From: Desertibacillus haloalkaliphilus
GTDB taxonomy: Bacteria; Bacillota; Bacilli; Bacillales; KJ1-10-99
Assembly: GCF_019039105.1 (NCBI RefSeq)
Contig: NZ_JAHPIV010000007.1
Span: forward strand, 1-64,000
DNA: 64,000 nucleotides
Direction of reading: 5' to 3'
A program made the translations under genes and the position numbers. The notes under the pieces were generated by a model. That model did no database searches, had not been told where the DNA came from, and worked only from the letters and a program-made list of their open reading frames with translations. Positions 1-8,883 of this stretch are shown one piece after another; the first letter of the stretch is position 1; every line of letters starts with the position of its first letter.

Positions 1-102
1 GACAAAAATACTCCCCCTAAGGTAAAACAGATTTTTATTTTTTAATCTGTCTACCCTAGAGGGAGCATATCAAAAGGCAAAAACTAACCTTTTGTCCCAG
101 CT
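1..102. repeat. Nested hairpins downstream of pycA (terminator / intergenic repeat)
   Basis: Positions 11-66 fold into an imperfect hairpin: CTCCC...GGGAG outermost, then GGTA/TACC and ACAGATT/AATCTGT around a T-rich loop. A second hairpin, CAAAAGG/CCTTTTG, lies at 71-94. The right-hand half, ending TTTTGTCCCAGC, resembles the second stem of the element at 24540-24586, and GACAAAA at position 1 could be its displaced left arm. It probably ends pycA transcription on the minus strand. The window edge prevents seeing the whole structure. Confidence 0.5.
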
Positions 103-115
103 TCTTGTGTTTCAT

Positions 116-3100
116 CTATTTCGTAACTTCTACAAGAAGATCACCTGTTGAAATGGCTTCACCACTTGATACAAATAATTCTTTTATTTCACCATCAAAC
201 GGAGCTTGAACCGTTGTTTCCATCTTCATTGCTTCAGTAATCATGAGGTGATCGCCTTTTTTCACACGATCTCCTTTTGTCACTAAGGTCTTCACTACCG
301 TCCCAGGCATTGATGCACCAATTTGATTTGGGTTTGATTTATCAGCTTTTTGCTTAACGATAGAAGACGTCTTTACATTTTGGTCTTTAATCATAACCTC
401 TCGGGGTTGACCATTTAATTCAAAGTAAATGATTCGATTTCCATCGTCTTGTGGTTTGGAAATTGATATTAGTTTCACAATTAATGTTTTCCCTTGTTCA
501 ATTTCCACTTCAATCTCTTCGCCTAAACGAAGCCCATAGAAAAATGTTGGGGTATCCAGTACTGATACGTCGCCAAACTGTTCTATAAACCGCTGATAAT
601 CCATAAATACTTTTGGATACAGAGCATAAGAGAGGTTATCGAAGCTTGTCACTTGACGGTCCAACGTATGATATAATGTTTCTTTTAGCTCTTCAAAATT
701 CACTGGCTCCATATGTTCTCCAGGACGACCAATCAACGGTTCTTTCCCTTTTAAAATAATCTGCTGTAGCTTCTTCGGGAATCCTTGATATGGTTGACCA
801 AGTTGTCCTTGGAAAAACTCAACGACTGAATCTGGGAAATCAAGGCTTTCCCCACGTTCATAAACATCATCTTCGGTTAAATCATTTTGGACCATATAAA
901 GGGCCATATCTCCAACAACTTTAGATGATGGCGTTACTTTGACCACATCACCAAAAAGGTCATTCACGCGGCGATACATTTTCTTAACCTCATGCCAGCG
1001 ATTTTTTAAGCCAACAGCTTTCGCCTGTTGTTGAAGATTACTATATTGACCACCTGGCATTTCATGTTCATATACCTCGGTATGTGGGGCATTCATACCA
1101 CTTTCAAATCCACTATAAAATTTACGGGTTCCTTCCCAAAACTCACTTAATTGCTCGAATGCTTTGATATCAAGGTTCGGTTGTCTACTAGAGCCTGTTA
1201 GTGCATAGTAGAGACTATTCGCACTTGGTTGTGAGGTTAAACCCGCCATTGAGCTAACAGCTACATCGACAATATCTACCCCTGCCTCAATCGCTTTAGC
1301 ATACATATAGACACCATTACCACTCGTATCGTGTGTATGCAAGTGGATTGGAATATCAATCGTTTCTTTTAAAGTTGATATTAACTGATATGCCGCTTCC
1401 GGTTTTAATAAACCTGCCATATCTTTAATACCGAGAATGTGTGCGCCGGCACCTTCAAGCTCTTTGGCCAAGTGTTTGTAGTAGTTTAGGTCATACTTTG
1501 CACGACTTGAATCTAGAATATCTCCTGTATAGCACATCGAAGCTTCAGCTATTTTACCAGACTCACCTACCGAGTCAATCGCCAGCGTCATCCCCTTCAC
1601 CCAGTTAAGGCTGTCGAAAATACGAAAAACATCAATACCAGCTTCAGCTGATCGGCTAACAAATTCCTTAATGACATTATCAGGATAGTTCGTATAGCCT
1701 ACAGCATTTGAAGCACGTAATAACATCTGGAATAAGACATTTGGTGCTTGTTTACGTAATGTTAACAACCGCTCCCACGGATCTTCATGAAGGAATCTCA
1801 TTGAAACATCAAAGGTTGCCCCGCCCCACATTTCCATTGAGAAAAGATTAGGCAGTAATCGTGCCGTTGGTGCCGCAATTTGTTTTAAATCGTGCGTACG
1901 AATTCGCGTTGCTAGTAACGACTGGTGAGCATCCCGAAATGTGGTATCTGTTAAGAGAACTTCTTCTTGCTCTTTTACCCAGTTTGCCAAGCCAACTGGA
2001 CCTTTTTCATCTAATATTTGCTTTGTTCCTAATGGCATCTGTTCAGAATACTTCACATCAGGAATCACGGGTTTATCAAATACAGGTTTTTTCTGTCTTT
2101 CTAGCCCAGGATATCCATTAATGGTTGTTTCACCGATAAATGATAACATTTTCGTTCCTCGGTCTTTCCGCTTCGGAAACACAAAAAGCTCAGGTGTTGT
2201 ATCAATGAATGATGTATTGTATTCACCCGTTAAAAATTGACGGTGTTGAACAACATTTTCTAAAAATGAAATATTCGTCTTAATACCACGGATCCTGAAC
2301 TCCCTTAAATTGCGGAGCATCTTTGCAGCAGCACTTTCAAACGTTAACGCCCACGTCGAAACCTTTACGAGCAACGAATCATAAAATGGCGTAATCACCG
2401 CACCTTGGAAACTGTTCCCCGCATCTAGTCTTACACCAAATCCTCCACCCGAGCGGTATGCCATGATTTTACCTGTATCAGGCATAAAGTTATTACTTGG
2501 ATCTTCAGTCGTCACTCGTGATTGGATGGCAAATCCGTGACATTTAATATTCTGTTGTGTCGGTATTCCGAGCTTTTCTCCATGCAGTGGCTCGCCATCA
2601 GCAATTAATAGTTGTGATTGGACAATATCTACCCCTGTGACCATTTCCGTAATTGTATGTTCCACTTGTACACGTGGATTCACTTCAATAAAGTAGAATT
2701 CCCCTGTCTCTGTAACGAGAAACTCAACTGTACCGGCATTCACATAATTGATATGTTTTGATAACTGTACAGCTGCATCACATACCTCTTCACGAACATC
2801 CTGCTCTATAGAGACACTCGGTGCTACTTCGACCACCTTCTGATGGCGACGTTGCACCGAACAATCGCGTTCATATAAATGAATCGTGTTCCCATGCTTA
2901 TCAGCTAAAATTTGCACCTCTATATGTTTTGGGTTTTCAATAAACTTTTCGATATACACCTCATCATTACCAAATGCAGATTTCGCTTCTGACTTTGCAC
3001 GCTGAAACGCTTCTTCTGCCTCTTGGGCTGTGCGGACAATTCTCATCCCTCGTCCACCGCCACCTAACGACGCTTTAATAATGAAAGGAAAACCATGTTT

Positions 3101-3565
3101 TTCTGCAAAAGCTTGAACATCCTCAAAACGATGTACAGGTCCGTCACTACCAGGAATCACCGGCAAGTCTGCATTAATGGCCTGCTGACGTGCTTGCACC
3201 TTATCCCCGAACATGACGAGGTGTTCAGATTTCGGACCGATAAAGATCAGACCTTCTTCTTCACAACGCTTCGCAAATTCAATATTTTCTGAAAGAAACC
3301 CATAACCTGGATGAATCGCATCAACATCATTTTGTTTAGCAACCTGAATGATCCCTTCAATATCGAGATAAGCATCAATTGGCTTTTTTCCCTCACCAAT
3401 TAAATAAGCTTCATCAGCTTTATAACGATGATAGGAGCCACTATCTTCCTTAGAATAAACAGCGACAGTACGAATATGTAATTCAGTGCATGCCCGAAAA
3501 ATCCGTATTGCAATTTCCCCACGATTAGCCACTAGTACCTTATTAATGTTCTTTAAGCTATTCAA
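116..3565 (-). CDS. pycA: Pyruvate carboxylase
   Basis: Biotin-dependent cytosolic enzyme that carboxylates pyruvate with bicarbonate and ATP to oxaloacetate, refilling the TCA cycle. The 1149-residue chain has the usual single-chain length and order. The biotin carboxylase and ATP-grasp domain spans about residues 5-455, with a glycine-rich loop (KASLGGGGRGMR). The carboxyltransferase TIM barrel spans about 530-830 (LLTDTTFRDAHQS; metal-binding HLHTHDTSG). The C-terminal biotinyl domain carries the lysine in EAMKMET. The start ATG follows a GAGGGGGAC Shine-Dalgarno. It is transcribed alone from a strong promoter at 3692-3720. In B. subtilis ftsW lies immediately upstream; here the next gene is ylaN. 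Confidence 0.97.
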   Translation of the reverse strand: MNSLKNINKVLVANRGEIAIRIFRACTELHIRTVAVYSKEDSGSYHRYKADEAYLIGEGKKPIDAYLDIEGIIQVAKQNDVDAIHPGYGFLSENIEFAKRCEEEGLIFIGPKSEHLVMFGDKVQARQQAINADLPVIPGSDGPVHRFEDVQAFAEKHGFPFIIKASLGGGGRGMRIVRTAQEAEEAFQRAKSEAKSAFGNDEVYIEKFIENPKHIEVQILADKHGNTIHLYERDCSVQRRHQKVVEVAPSVSIEQDVREEVCDAAVQLSKHINYVNAGTVEFLVTETGEFYFIEVNPRVQVEHTITEMVTGVDIVQSQLLIADGEPLHGEKLGIPTQQNIKCHGFAIQSRVTTEDPSNNFMPDTGKIMAYRSGGGFGVRLDAGNSFQGAVITPFYDSLLVKVSTWALTFESAAAKMLRNLREFRIRGIKTNISFLENVVQHRQFLTGEYNTSFIDTTPELFVFPKRKDRGTKMLSFIGETTINGYPGLERQKKPVFDKPVIPDVKYSEQMPLGTKQILDEKGPVGLANWVKEQEEVLLTDTTFRDAHQSLLATRIRTHDLKQIAAPTARLLPNLFSMEMWGGATFDVSMRFLHEDPWERLLTLRKQAPNVLFQMLLRASNAVGYTNYPDNVIKEFVSRSAEAGIDVFRIFDSLNWVKGMTLAIDSVGESGKIAEASMCYTGDILDSSRAKYDLNYYKHLAKELEGAGAHILGIKDMAGLLKPEAAYQLISTLKETIDIPIHLHTHDTSGNGVYMYAKAIEAGVDIVDVAVSSMAGLTSQPSANSLYYALTGSSRQPNLDIKAFEQLSEFWEGTRKFYSGFESGMNAPHTEVYEHEMPGGQYSNLQQQAKAVGLKNRWHEVKKMYRRVNDLFGDVVKVTPSSKVVGDMALYMVQNDLTEDDVYERGESLDFPDSVVEFFQGQLGQPYQGFPKKLQQIILKGKEPLIGRPGEHMEPVNFEELKETLYHTLDRQVTSFDNLSYALYPKVFMDYQRFIEQFGDVSVLDTPTFFYGLRLGEEIEVEIEQGKTLIVKLISISKPQDDGNRIIYFELNGQPREVMIKDQNVKTSSIVKQKADKSNPNQIGASMPGTVVKTLVTKGDRVKKGDHLMITEAMKMETTVQAPFDGEIKELFVSSGEAISTGDLLVEVTK

Positions 3566-3667
3566 AGAATGTCCCCCTCACAAAATAGTGTTTCACTCTC
3601 ATTTTATCGATGTTTGATGCGAAAGTCCAAGCTCTCTTATCAAAACATTCCAACTATTCAATCATAC

Positions 3668-3682
3668 GGTCATCAGATGACC
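3668..3682. promoter_or_regulatory. Perfect 7-1-7 inverted repeat just downstream of the pycA promoter
   Basis: GGTCATC-A-GATGACC lies roughly 10-25 bp downstream of the pycA -10 element, where an operator or a 5'-UTR hairpin would act. I know no regulator with this site, so the role is open. Confidence 0.35.
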
Positions 3683-3691
3683 TATATCTCT

Positions 3692-3720
3692 ATTGTATAC
3701 GAACAAAACGATAATTTCAA
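3692..3720 (-). promoter_or_regulatory. SigA promoter of pycA
   Basis: On the minus strand TTGAAA (3715-3720) and TACAAT (3692-3697) are separated by exactly 17 bp, a near-consensus vegetative promoter. It predicts a 5' UTR of about 120 nt for pycA. Confidence 0.75.
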
Positions 3721-3756
3721 ATTATTTTAATATTTACATCCTTTCTAGGGTAAATA

Positions 3757-3786
3757 AAAACCAAGCTATGAACATATAGCTTGGTT
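3757..3786 (-). terminator. Intrinsic terminator of ylaN
   Basis: AACCAAGCTAT paired with ATAGCTTGGTT followed by a T-run on the minus strand, directly after the ylaN stop codon. Confidence 0.75.
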
Positions 3787-3790
3787 AGGT

Positions 3791-4072
3791 TTATTTTCGA
3801 AGCGAAGCATCATGTAATTCAGCAAGTTTACGCTCCAATTCGGCTAACAAGTGTTTCCCAGCGTCCTCACTCACTAATTTTAAGCGAGTCGCAAAGTCAA
3901 TCTCCCTTGATAATCCGAACATTTGTGTGTCTAGTACTTCTTCATATAGAGGACACTGTGGCATGGTTAAATTGTCCATCTGCACTTCGATCAACTTTAA
4001 GATCTTATCTGCATCGGCTTTAAGAAGGGCATATGCTTTTTCGCTATGTCCTGTCATTGTCTCGGTCGACAA
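3791..4072 (-). CDS. ylaN: YlaN family small cytosolic protein (UPF0358)
   Basis: A 93-residue acidic, mostly helical protein without signal peptide or membrane segment. Length and sequence ([36 protein letters not shown]) match the YlaN/UPF0358 family. Work in B. subtilis links YlaN to iron homeostasis through the repressor Fur; that is family knowledge, not visible here. It has its own terminator and lies between glutaminase and pycA. In B. subtilis ftsW follows ylaN; here it does not. Confidence 0.92.
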   Translation of the reverse strand: MSTETMTGHSEKAYALLKADADKILKLIEVQMDNLTMPQCPLYEEVLDTQMFGLSREIDFATRLKLVSEDAGKHLLAELERKLAELHDASLRK

Positions 4073-4199
4073 GGTTGATCCCTCCTTTAAGAAAAATACC
4101 CTATACTTAATACTATCTGTTCACTTTAAAAATTGCAAGATTTTTAAAACAAACTCTTACGAAGCGGTTGGAAAGAGATCACTTCTATCAGGACTCTAA

Positions 4200-5129
4200 T
4201 TAAAACATACTTAAATCAAAACGACTTGATAACGTTTCTAGCAATTTCATCCCGGCAATGCTGTTACCTTTTTCATCTAATGCAGGACCATAAATACCAA
4301 TTCCTAATTTATGAGGAACAGCACCTAATATCCCTCCTGAAACACCACTTTTTGCAGGTATACCTACTCGAATCGCAAATTCACCAGATGCATTATACAT
4401 CCCACATGTCACCATAAACGTCTTTACAATTCGCGCAATATGGAGAGGGATAATTTCACGTTGCGAAACAGGGTCCACACCTTCGTTGGCGAGAACATAG
4501 CCAATTTTCGATAGATCTTCACAGTCCATCTCGATGGCGCACTGCTTTGTATACAAGTCCATTAGCTCTTCTACTCCGCCATCAATACCACCGTGTTGCC
4601 TCATAAAGTAACATAACGCACGATTCAAATCCGCTGTTTCGAATTCTGAGGTTGCGACTTTTTCATTGTAAGTAATCGATGTGTTGCCTGTTAAATCGTG
4701 AATAAACTCAAGCAACCTTCCTAATTTGTCTTCTGTCCCTGCACCTGCAATCATATTCGTTACCGCTAGAGCTCCCGCATTAATCATCGGATTTAGCGGT
4801 TTCGATGGTTTGAGACTCTCTAGCTTTGCAATTGAATTAAATGGGTCACCCGTTGGTTCCATTCCCACTCTCGTAAACACCTTTTCAGCGCCATTATCAA
4901 GTAAAGCAAGGGCTAGCGAAAGAACCTTTGATACACTTTGTAATGTAAAGGTTTCTTCAACATTACCTGCGGATAGACACGTTCCATTTCCATCAAACAT
5001 AGCAACAGCCAAATTGTTGGGGTCAGCTTCTCCTAACGCAGGTATATAGTCCGCCACTTTTCCATCTTTTGTATATTTTCGCGCTTGCGAAACGATCTCA
5101 TATATATCATCGAAATTATCGCAAATCAC
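4200..5129 (-). CDS. glsA: Glutaminase (GlsA family)
   Basis: Hydrolyses L-glutamine to glutamate and ammonia in the cytosol. The 309-residue chain is the normal length for the beta-lactamase-fold GlsA family. It contains the catalytic serine-lysine motif SVSK at about residues 66-69, the MINAGAL block (about 114) and the C-terminal PAKSGVSGGI motif. It corresponds to B. subtilis ylaM by position next to ylaN. It is divergent from ylaL and has a SD (AGGGAGTGAG) before the ATG. In alkaliphiles glutaminase could also help supply glutamate or ammonia for pH and osmotic balance; that is inference. Confidence 0.95.
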   Translation of the reverse strand: MICDNFDDIYEIVSQARKYTKDGKVADYIPALGEADPNNLAVAMFDGNGTCLSAGNVEETFTLQSVSKVLSLALALLDNGAEKVFTRVGMEPTGDPFNSIAKLESLKPSKPLNPMINAGALAVTNMIAGAGTEDKLGRLLEFIHDLTGNTSITYNEKVATSEFETADLNRALCYFMRQHGGIDGGVEELMDLYTKQCAIEMDCEDLSKIGYVLANEGVDPVSQREIIPLHIARIVKTFMVTCGMYNASGEFAIRVGIPAKSGVSGGILGAVPHKLGIGIYGPALDEKGNSIAGMKLLETLSSRFDLSMF

Positions 5130-5218
5130 AGACTCACTCCCTTTTTCCTCGATCGTTTACCATTAGCTTTTCCAAATGTGACAAAATGAATGATTCGAAT
5201 TATACTAGAGAGAGAATT

Positions 5219-5237
5219 CATAAGTTTACAACTTATG
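5219..5237. promoter_or_regulatory. Perfect 8-3-8 inverted repeat upstream of ylaL
   Basis: CATAAGTT-TAC-AACTTATG sits immediately after a plausible promoter (TGTGAC, 18 bp, TATACT) on the plus strand and about 35 bp ahead of the ylaL start. It could be an operator or a 5' mRNA hairpin. Confidence 0.4.
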
Positions 5238-5271
5238 ACATGATTAAACAAAGGAGAAAGAGAGGGAGACG

Positions 5272-5769
5272 ATGGAATTTATTATCGACATTACGGGTGA
5301 TGTTGATCATCCATTAACAATTGACCCATCTGTATGGATTTTTGATGAGCGTAAAGTGGATCTCGATACATATTTTGATACAGAAAGGGAAGATGAATTA
5401 ACCGCTTATAAAAAAGCAATTTCTGCTCAATGGGATCGTGAAATTACTGAGGGATCGAAGCCTCCGAGCCAAACAAATGAAAACCAAATCGACTATAACA
5501 AGCAACAGTTAATGAATGGATCATTCGGAATGCGCTTAGAACCCTTTTTAAAAAATGCAAAACCAAATGAAAATGCTACCATTGTTTCAATTGAAACCGC
5601 TGACAACAGTACGGTTGATGTTGCAATTGACAAAGCGTACTCACTCATTTTAGGCTTCTCCTATAAAGGTAAGCCACTTAAAGATGATGGCCCTGTACAC
5701 ATTTATTTTGATGATGGTTCAAATCGAGATCAACCCATTAAAAACGTCTTACGTTTACGTGTCAAATAA
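5272..5769 (+). CDS. ylaL: YlaL-like conserved protein of unknown function
   Basis: A 165-residue soluble protein with no signal peptide. I recognise it mainly by position between ylaK and ylaM and by length close to B. subtilis YlaL. It opens with a beta-rich stretch (MEFIIDITGDVDHPLTIDPSVW). Its C-terminal part (about 90-165) alternates short strands and ends in a basic tail. No catalytic motif is obvious. The SD AGGGAGAC precedes the ATG. Some databases label relatives as peptidyl-prolyl isomerases; I see no residues that support this. It converges on ylaK and shares a bidirectional terminator with it. Confidence 0.75.
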   Translation: MEFIIDITGDVDHPLTIDPSVWIFDERKVDLDTYFDTEREDELTAYKKAISAQWDREITEGSKPPSQTNENQIDYNKQQLMNGSFGMRLEPFLKNAKPNENATIVSIETADNSTVDVAIDKAYSLILGFSYKGKPLKDDGPVHIYFDDGSNRDQPIKNVLRLRVK

Positions 5770-5770
5770 T

Positions 5771-5807
5771 AAAAAAACAGCCAGGAATGAACCTGGCTGT
5801 TTTTTTA
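5771..5807. terminator. Bidirectional terminator between ylaL and ylaK
   Basis: A-run, AACAGCCAGG, short loop, CCTGGCTGTT, T-run. It serves the plus-strand ylaL and the minus-strand ylaK. Confidence 0.85.
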
Positions 5808-7133
5808 TAATATATCAGCAGCTAACTGTGCTAATCCTGAGCGCTCACCTTTTTCTAATTTCACATGACCGCTCACTGTTTGGTCTTTAAACTTTTCGAC
5901 GACATAAGTCAGTCCATTATTATATTCATCCAAATATGGGTGGTCTATCTGGGCTGGGTCTCCCATTAGAACAATTTTGCTCCCTTCCCCTACCCTTGTT
6001 AAAATCGTCTTCACTTCATGTTTAGTTAAATTTTGTGCTTCATCAATGATAATATATTGATCGGGGATACTTCGTCCACGGATATAAGTTAAAGCCTCAA
6101 CTTGAATCGATCCCATCCCAGCAAGAATTTGATCAAGTTCCCCTGGCTTTTGCGCATTAAATAAATACTCTAAATTATCATAGATCGGCTGCATCCAAGG
6201 ACGGAGTTTCTCCTCTTTTTCCCCCGGTAAAAAGCCTATATCTTTTCCAACTGGTACAACCGGCCTAGCTACGACTAACTTTTTATAATCACATAAATCT
6301 TCGGTTTGCAAAAGCCCTGCTGCAAGTGATAGTAATGTTTTCCCCGTCCCTGCTTTACCGATTAAGGTAACTAACTCAATATCGCGACGAAGAAGTAATT
6401 CGACCGCCATTTTTTGTTGCACATTACGTGCTCGAATCCCCCAAACATGATCATATTCTGAAACAAATCGTTTTACTTTTTTTCCATCCGGCTCCACTTT
6501 TCCGATTGCCGAACTGGAACTCCCTAAAGAATCCTTCATAATAATAAATTGGTGCGGATAAAACGGATGCTCAGCTAGCTCTGAAATGGCAAGCTCATTT
6601 GCAGAATAAAACTTTTTTAAAACGTCATTTTGTACATAAATTTCAACATATCCAGGATAAATATGGTTAAATTCAACGACACGATCACTTAAAAAGTCCT
6701 CTGCTTGTATACCTAAAGCATCTGCTTTCACCCTCACTAATGCATCTTTACTAACAAGGATAACTCGCTTTCCATCTTCCTTTTCATTTTCTTCTAACAT
6801 TAAATTAAGCGCAACTGCAATAATACGGTTATCATTGGTCATATCAGCAAACGAGTGCTTCAATTTTTGAAATGAGCGATGGTTTAACTCAACTCGTATT
6901 TTACCACCGTTTTCCAACTGGACAGCTTCATGAAGTTTTCCTTTTCCTCGTAACCCATCCATAAACTTTGAAAATTGCCTCGCATTCCTACCAATTTCAT
7001 CCATATACCTTTTTTTAGAGTCAATCTCCTCTAAAACGACGGCTGGAATGACCACTTCATTTTCTTCAAAAGCATAAATCGAATGTGGATCCTGTAGAAT
7101 TACATTTGTATCCAAGACGTAGATTTTCCTCAA
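5805..7133 (-). CDS. ylaK: PIN-PhoH fusion ATPase (YlaK)
   Basis: An N-terminal PIN nuclease domain (about 1-140; first acidic residue in YVLDTNVILQDP) is fused to a PhoH-type P-loop ATPase (about 225-440). The ATPase has Walker A GKAGTGKT and Walker B YIIIDEAQN. PhoH2-type PIN-PhoH proteins are described as RNA helicase/RNases, so RNA processing is the likely role. I chose a TTG start at 7131-7133 because GGGAGG lies 7 nt upstream and the protein then begins MRKIYVLDTN. This gives 442 residues, the usual length. An ATG further upstream would add 19 unlikely residues. Confidence 0.93.
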   Translation of the reverse strand: MRKIYVLDTNVILQDPHSIYAFEENEVVIPAVVLEEIDSKKRYMDEIGRNARQFSKFMDGLRGKGKLHEAVQLENGGKIRVELNHRSFQKLKHSFADMTNDNRIIAVALNLMLEENEKEDGKRVILVSKDALVRVKADALGIQAEDFLSDRVVEFNHIYPGYVEIYVQNDVLKKFYSANELAISELAEHPFYPHQFIIMKDSLGSSSSAIGKVEPDGKKVKRFVSEYDHVWGIRARNVQQKMAVELLLRRDIELVTLIGKAGTGKTLLSLAAGLLQTEDLCDYKKLVVARPVVPVGKDIGFLPGEKEEKLRPWMQPIYDNLEYLFNAQKPGELDQILAGMGSIQVEALTYIRGRSIPDQYIIIDEAQNLTKHEVKTILTRVGEGSKIVLMGDPAQIDHPYLDEYNNGLTYVVEKFKDQTVSGHVKLEKGERSGLAQLAADIL

Positions 7134-7318
7134 TATCTCGCCTCCCGACTGATGTGTAGTGAACATTATAGTTACTAATATCCTATTCAAAAATTGATCA
7201 TGTTGTTATCTAGACCTTGTACCAGTTGTTTACTATAAATGTATGTTGCATTGGATAAACTTAGACGAAAAAACCAACAATATAAACAAATAATCAATAG
7301 CTAGAAAGGACATCCATC

Positions 7319-7798
7319 ATGAAAATCATTCAGATGATTGGGTATATCGTCTTAATAGGCATGATAACAGCCTGTCAATCCAGCCCTCCCGAACAACAAG
7401 AGCAACACGTGCAAAATATCGGCCAACAGGGCATGAGAGAGGTCGACCAAGCTCATGTTCGAGACTCACAAACCGTTGCCAATCACTTGTCAGAACTCGC
7501 TACCAACGTTAACGGTGTCAACCATGCGGTCACGGTTGTAGCGGGTCAATATGCGGTTGTTGGTCTAGATGTCAACGCTACTCTTGATCAATCGGAAGTG
7601 GGCGCCATAAAGTATCAAGTCGCAGAAAGCCTCCAAGATGACCCGTACGGCGACCATGTCGTTATTACTGCAGACACCGATATTCTTACCCGCTTGAGAG
7701 ATATGCAATCAGAGATTGACAGAGGAAAACCTGCACACCTCTTTCTAGAAGAGCTCGCAAGCATCGTAGGACGACTCATGCCAATCACCTCACAGTGA
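7319..7798 (+). CDS. ylaJ: YhcN/YlaJ family sporulation lipoprotein
   Basis: 159 residues. The N-terminal hydrophobic segment ends in lipobox ITAC (Cys about 19), so the mature protein is lipid-anchored on the outer side of the membrane. The mature part, with DVNATLDQSEVGAIKY and a C-terminal ITADTDILTRLRDM region, resembles the YhcN/YlaJ family. Members of this family are found in the spore inner membrane or influence germination. The SD GAAAGGA precedes the ATG. GC is visibly higher here than in neighbouring genes. It is divergent from ylaK. Confidence 0.85.
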   Translation: MKIIQMIGYIVLIGMITACQSSPPEQQEQHVQNIGQQGMREVDQAHVRDSQTVANHLSELATNVNGVNHAVTVVAGQYAVVGLDVNATLDQSEVGAIKYQVAESLQDDPYGDHVVITADTDILTRLRDMQSEIDRGKPAHLFLEELASIVGRLMPITSQ

Positions 7799-7906
7799 TA
7801 CCATTTCAGTGTACTACCCCTTACTCCAATCTAAGGCGGTGCGAGTAAGCCTCCTTCTCTGATTAGCTCCCCGGCGGGCGCACTCCGCCCCTTCCCCCCA
7901 AAAAAA

Positions 7907-7937
7907 GAAAAAAGCTTAGTCTAAGACTAAGCTTTTT
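7907..7937 (-). terminator. Terminator of the flavin split-barrel gene
   Basis: AAAAAGCTTAGT paired with ACTAAGCTTTTTT, overlapping the 3' end of the minus-strand gene that ends at 7927. The dyad is A/T-symmetric, so it may stop ylaJ transcripts as well. Confidence 0.7.
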
Positions 7938-8382
7938 TGATCGCTTCCATTACTTGCTTATCTAATTTTGCTGCCGCTTGTGGGTCATATGTTTTTTCAT
8001 ATTTCGGCTCGACAGAAATTTTCGCACCATAGAACATAACATCTCGCACTTCTTTGATCGAGATCTCCACACAAGCTAATTTTAAAGGAACATCGTCTAA
8101 CTTCTCAACCTTAACCTTAGCGTCACCTGCAATCGAATACGTCGAACCATTACCAATGACACTTAATACGACTCCCTCTTTTGCGTTGATATTTTCAACG
8201 ATACGTGAACGATTATCAACAGCAAAGCGTACAGTTTCCTTGTCTGGTGCGTGAACCCATGAAATTGCACTTACGTTAGGTGCTCCCGTTTCATGATCAA
8301 CCGTTGCGATTGTTACTAAACGCTCACTTTGAAGAAGCGGTAGTAATTCATCTGTTAATGTTTTTTCTACCTCATTTGCCAT
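7927..8382 (-). CDS. Pyridoxamine 5'-phosphate oxidase-like FMN-binding protein
   Basis: A 151-residue soluble protein with the FMN-binding split-barrel pattern: an N-terminal LVTIATVDHETGAPNVSAISWV strand pair, then VRFAVDNRSRIVENI and VVLSVIGNGSTYSIAGDAKV. These resemble general-stress-type PNPOx-like proteins rather than true PdxH, which is longer and has other phosphate-binding residues. It probably binds a flavin or related cofactor; the substrate is unknown. The SD GGAGGTATGA precedes the ATG. It is a single gene placed between ylaJ and ylaI, absent from the B. subtilis order as I remember it. Confidence 0.8.
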   Translation of the reverse strand: MANEVEKTLTDELLPLLQSERLVTIATVDHETGAPNVSAISWVHAPDKETVRFAVDNRSRIVENINAKEGVVLSVIGNGSTYSIAGDAKVKVEKLDDVPLKLACVEISIKEVRDVMFYGAKISVEPKYEKTYDPQAAAKLDKQVMEAIKKA

Positions 8383-8546
8383 AGTTCATACCTCCGTTAA
8401 AATTAAGTAGCTTACAACTATACTATACCTACTTTTTACCAGAGATAAAACCGAAACGCATCAATTGATTTATTTTTTCTTGCAAACTCTATTATCCAGT
8501 AGCTGATACATGCTATACTGACTTCAAGAGATTGTGAGGTGTAGAC

Positions 8547-8747
8547 ATGAGGGTGAAATGTGTTATATGCGATCAGGTCAACACAATTGATGATTATGAC
8601 CCATTAGCAAAAAAATTACGCAACCGTCCGATTCACACATATATGTGTCCAGAGTGTCACGAACGAATCAAACAACGTACAGAAGAACGAGCTGCAACAG
8701 GTAACTTTAGATTGTATCGAAGTAAGAAACGCGAATCAGATTGGTAA
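8547..8747 (+). CDS. ylaI: YlaI family zinc-ribbon-like small protein
   Basis: 66 residues with two Cys pairs, CVIC near residue 5 and CPEC near residue 34, suggesting a small zinc-binding ribbon. A basic C-terminal tail (RLYRSKKRESDW) is present. The sequence matches the YlaI (DUF2197) family, whose function is unknown. The ATG has only a moderate SD (GTGAGGTG) at good distance. It is monocistronic and ends at the bidirectional terminator at 8840-8882. Confidence 0.88.
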   Translation: MRVKCVICDQVNTIDDYDPLAKKLRNRPIHTYMCPECHERIKQRTEERAATGNFRLYRSKKRESDW

Positions 8748-8839
8748 CTGGTCTTTTCATTTAACTCGTTCATCTATACCCTGCTGCGAGTGTACGTATG
8801 CATTCCTGTCATTTAAAGCAGACCCTGCTCCTTAATAAA

Positions 8840-8882
8840 CAGAAAAACGACGCAAGCTGCTGTTGCTTGCGTCGTTTTTCTG
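8840..8882. terminator. Bidirectional terminator between ylaI and the ylaH operon
   Basis: An 18-bp perfect stem (outer CAGAAAAACGACGCAAGC) with a 7-nt loop. A-rich and T-rich flanks on both sides let it act in both directions. Confidence 0.85.
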
Positions 8883-8883
8883 T

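Noticed and set aside
7850-7905. GC-rich stretch after ylaJ (ccccggcgggcgcactccgcc)
   Set aside because: Looks at first like a foreign junction, but it is short, contains no repeat partner in the window and carries no ORF.
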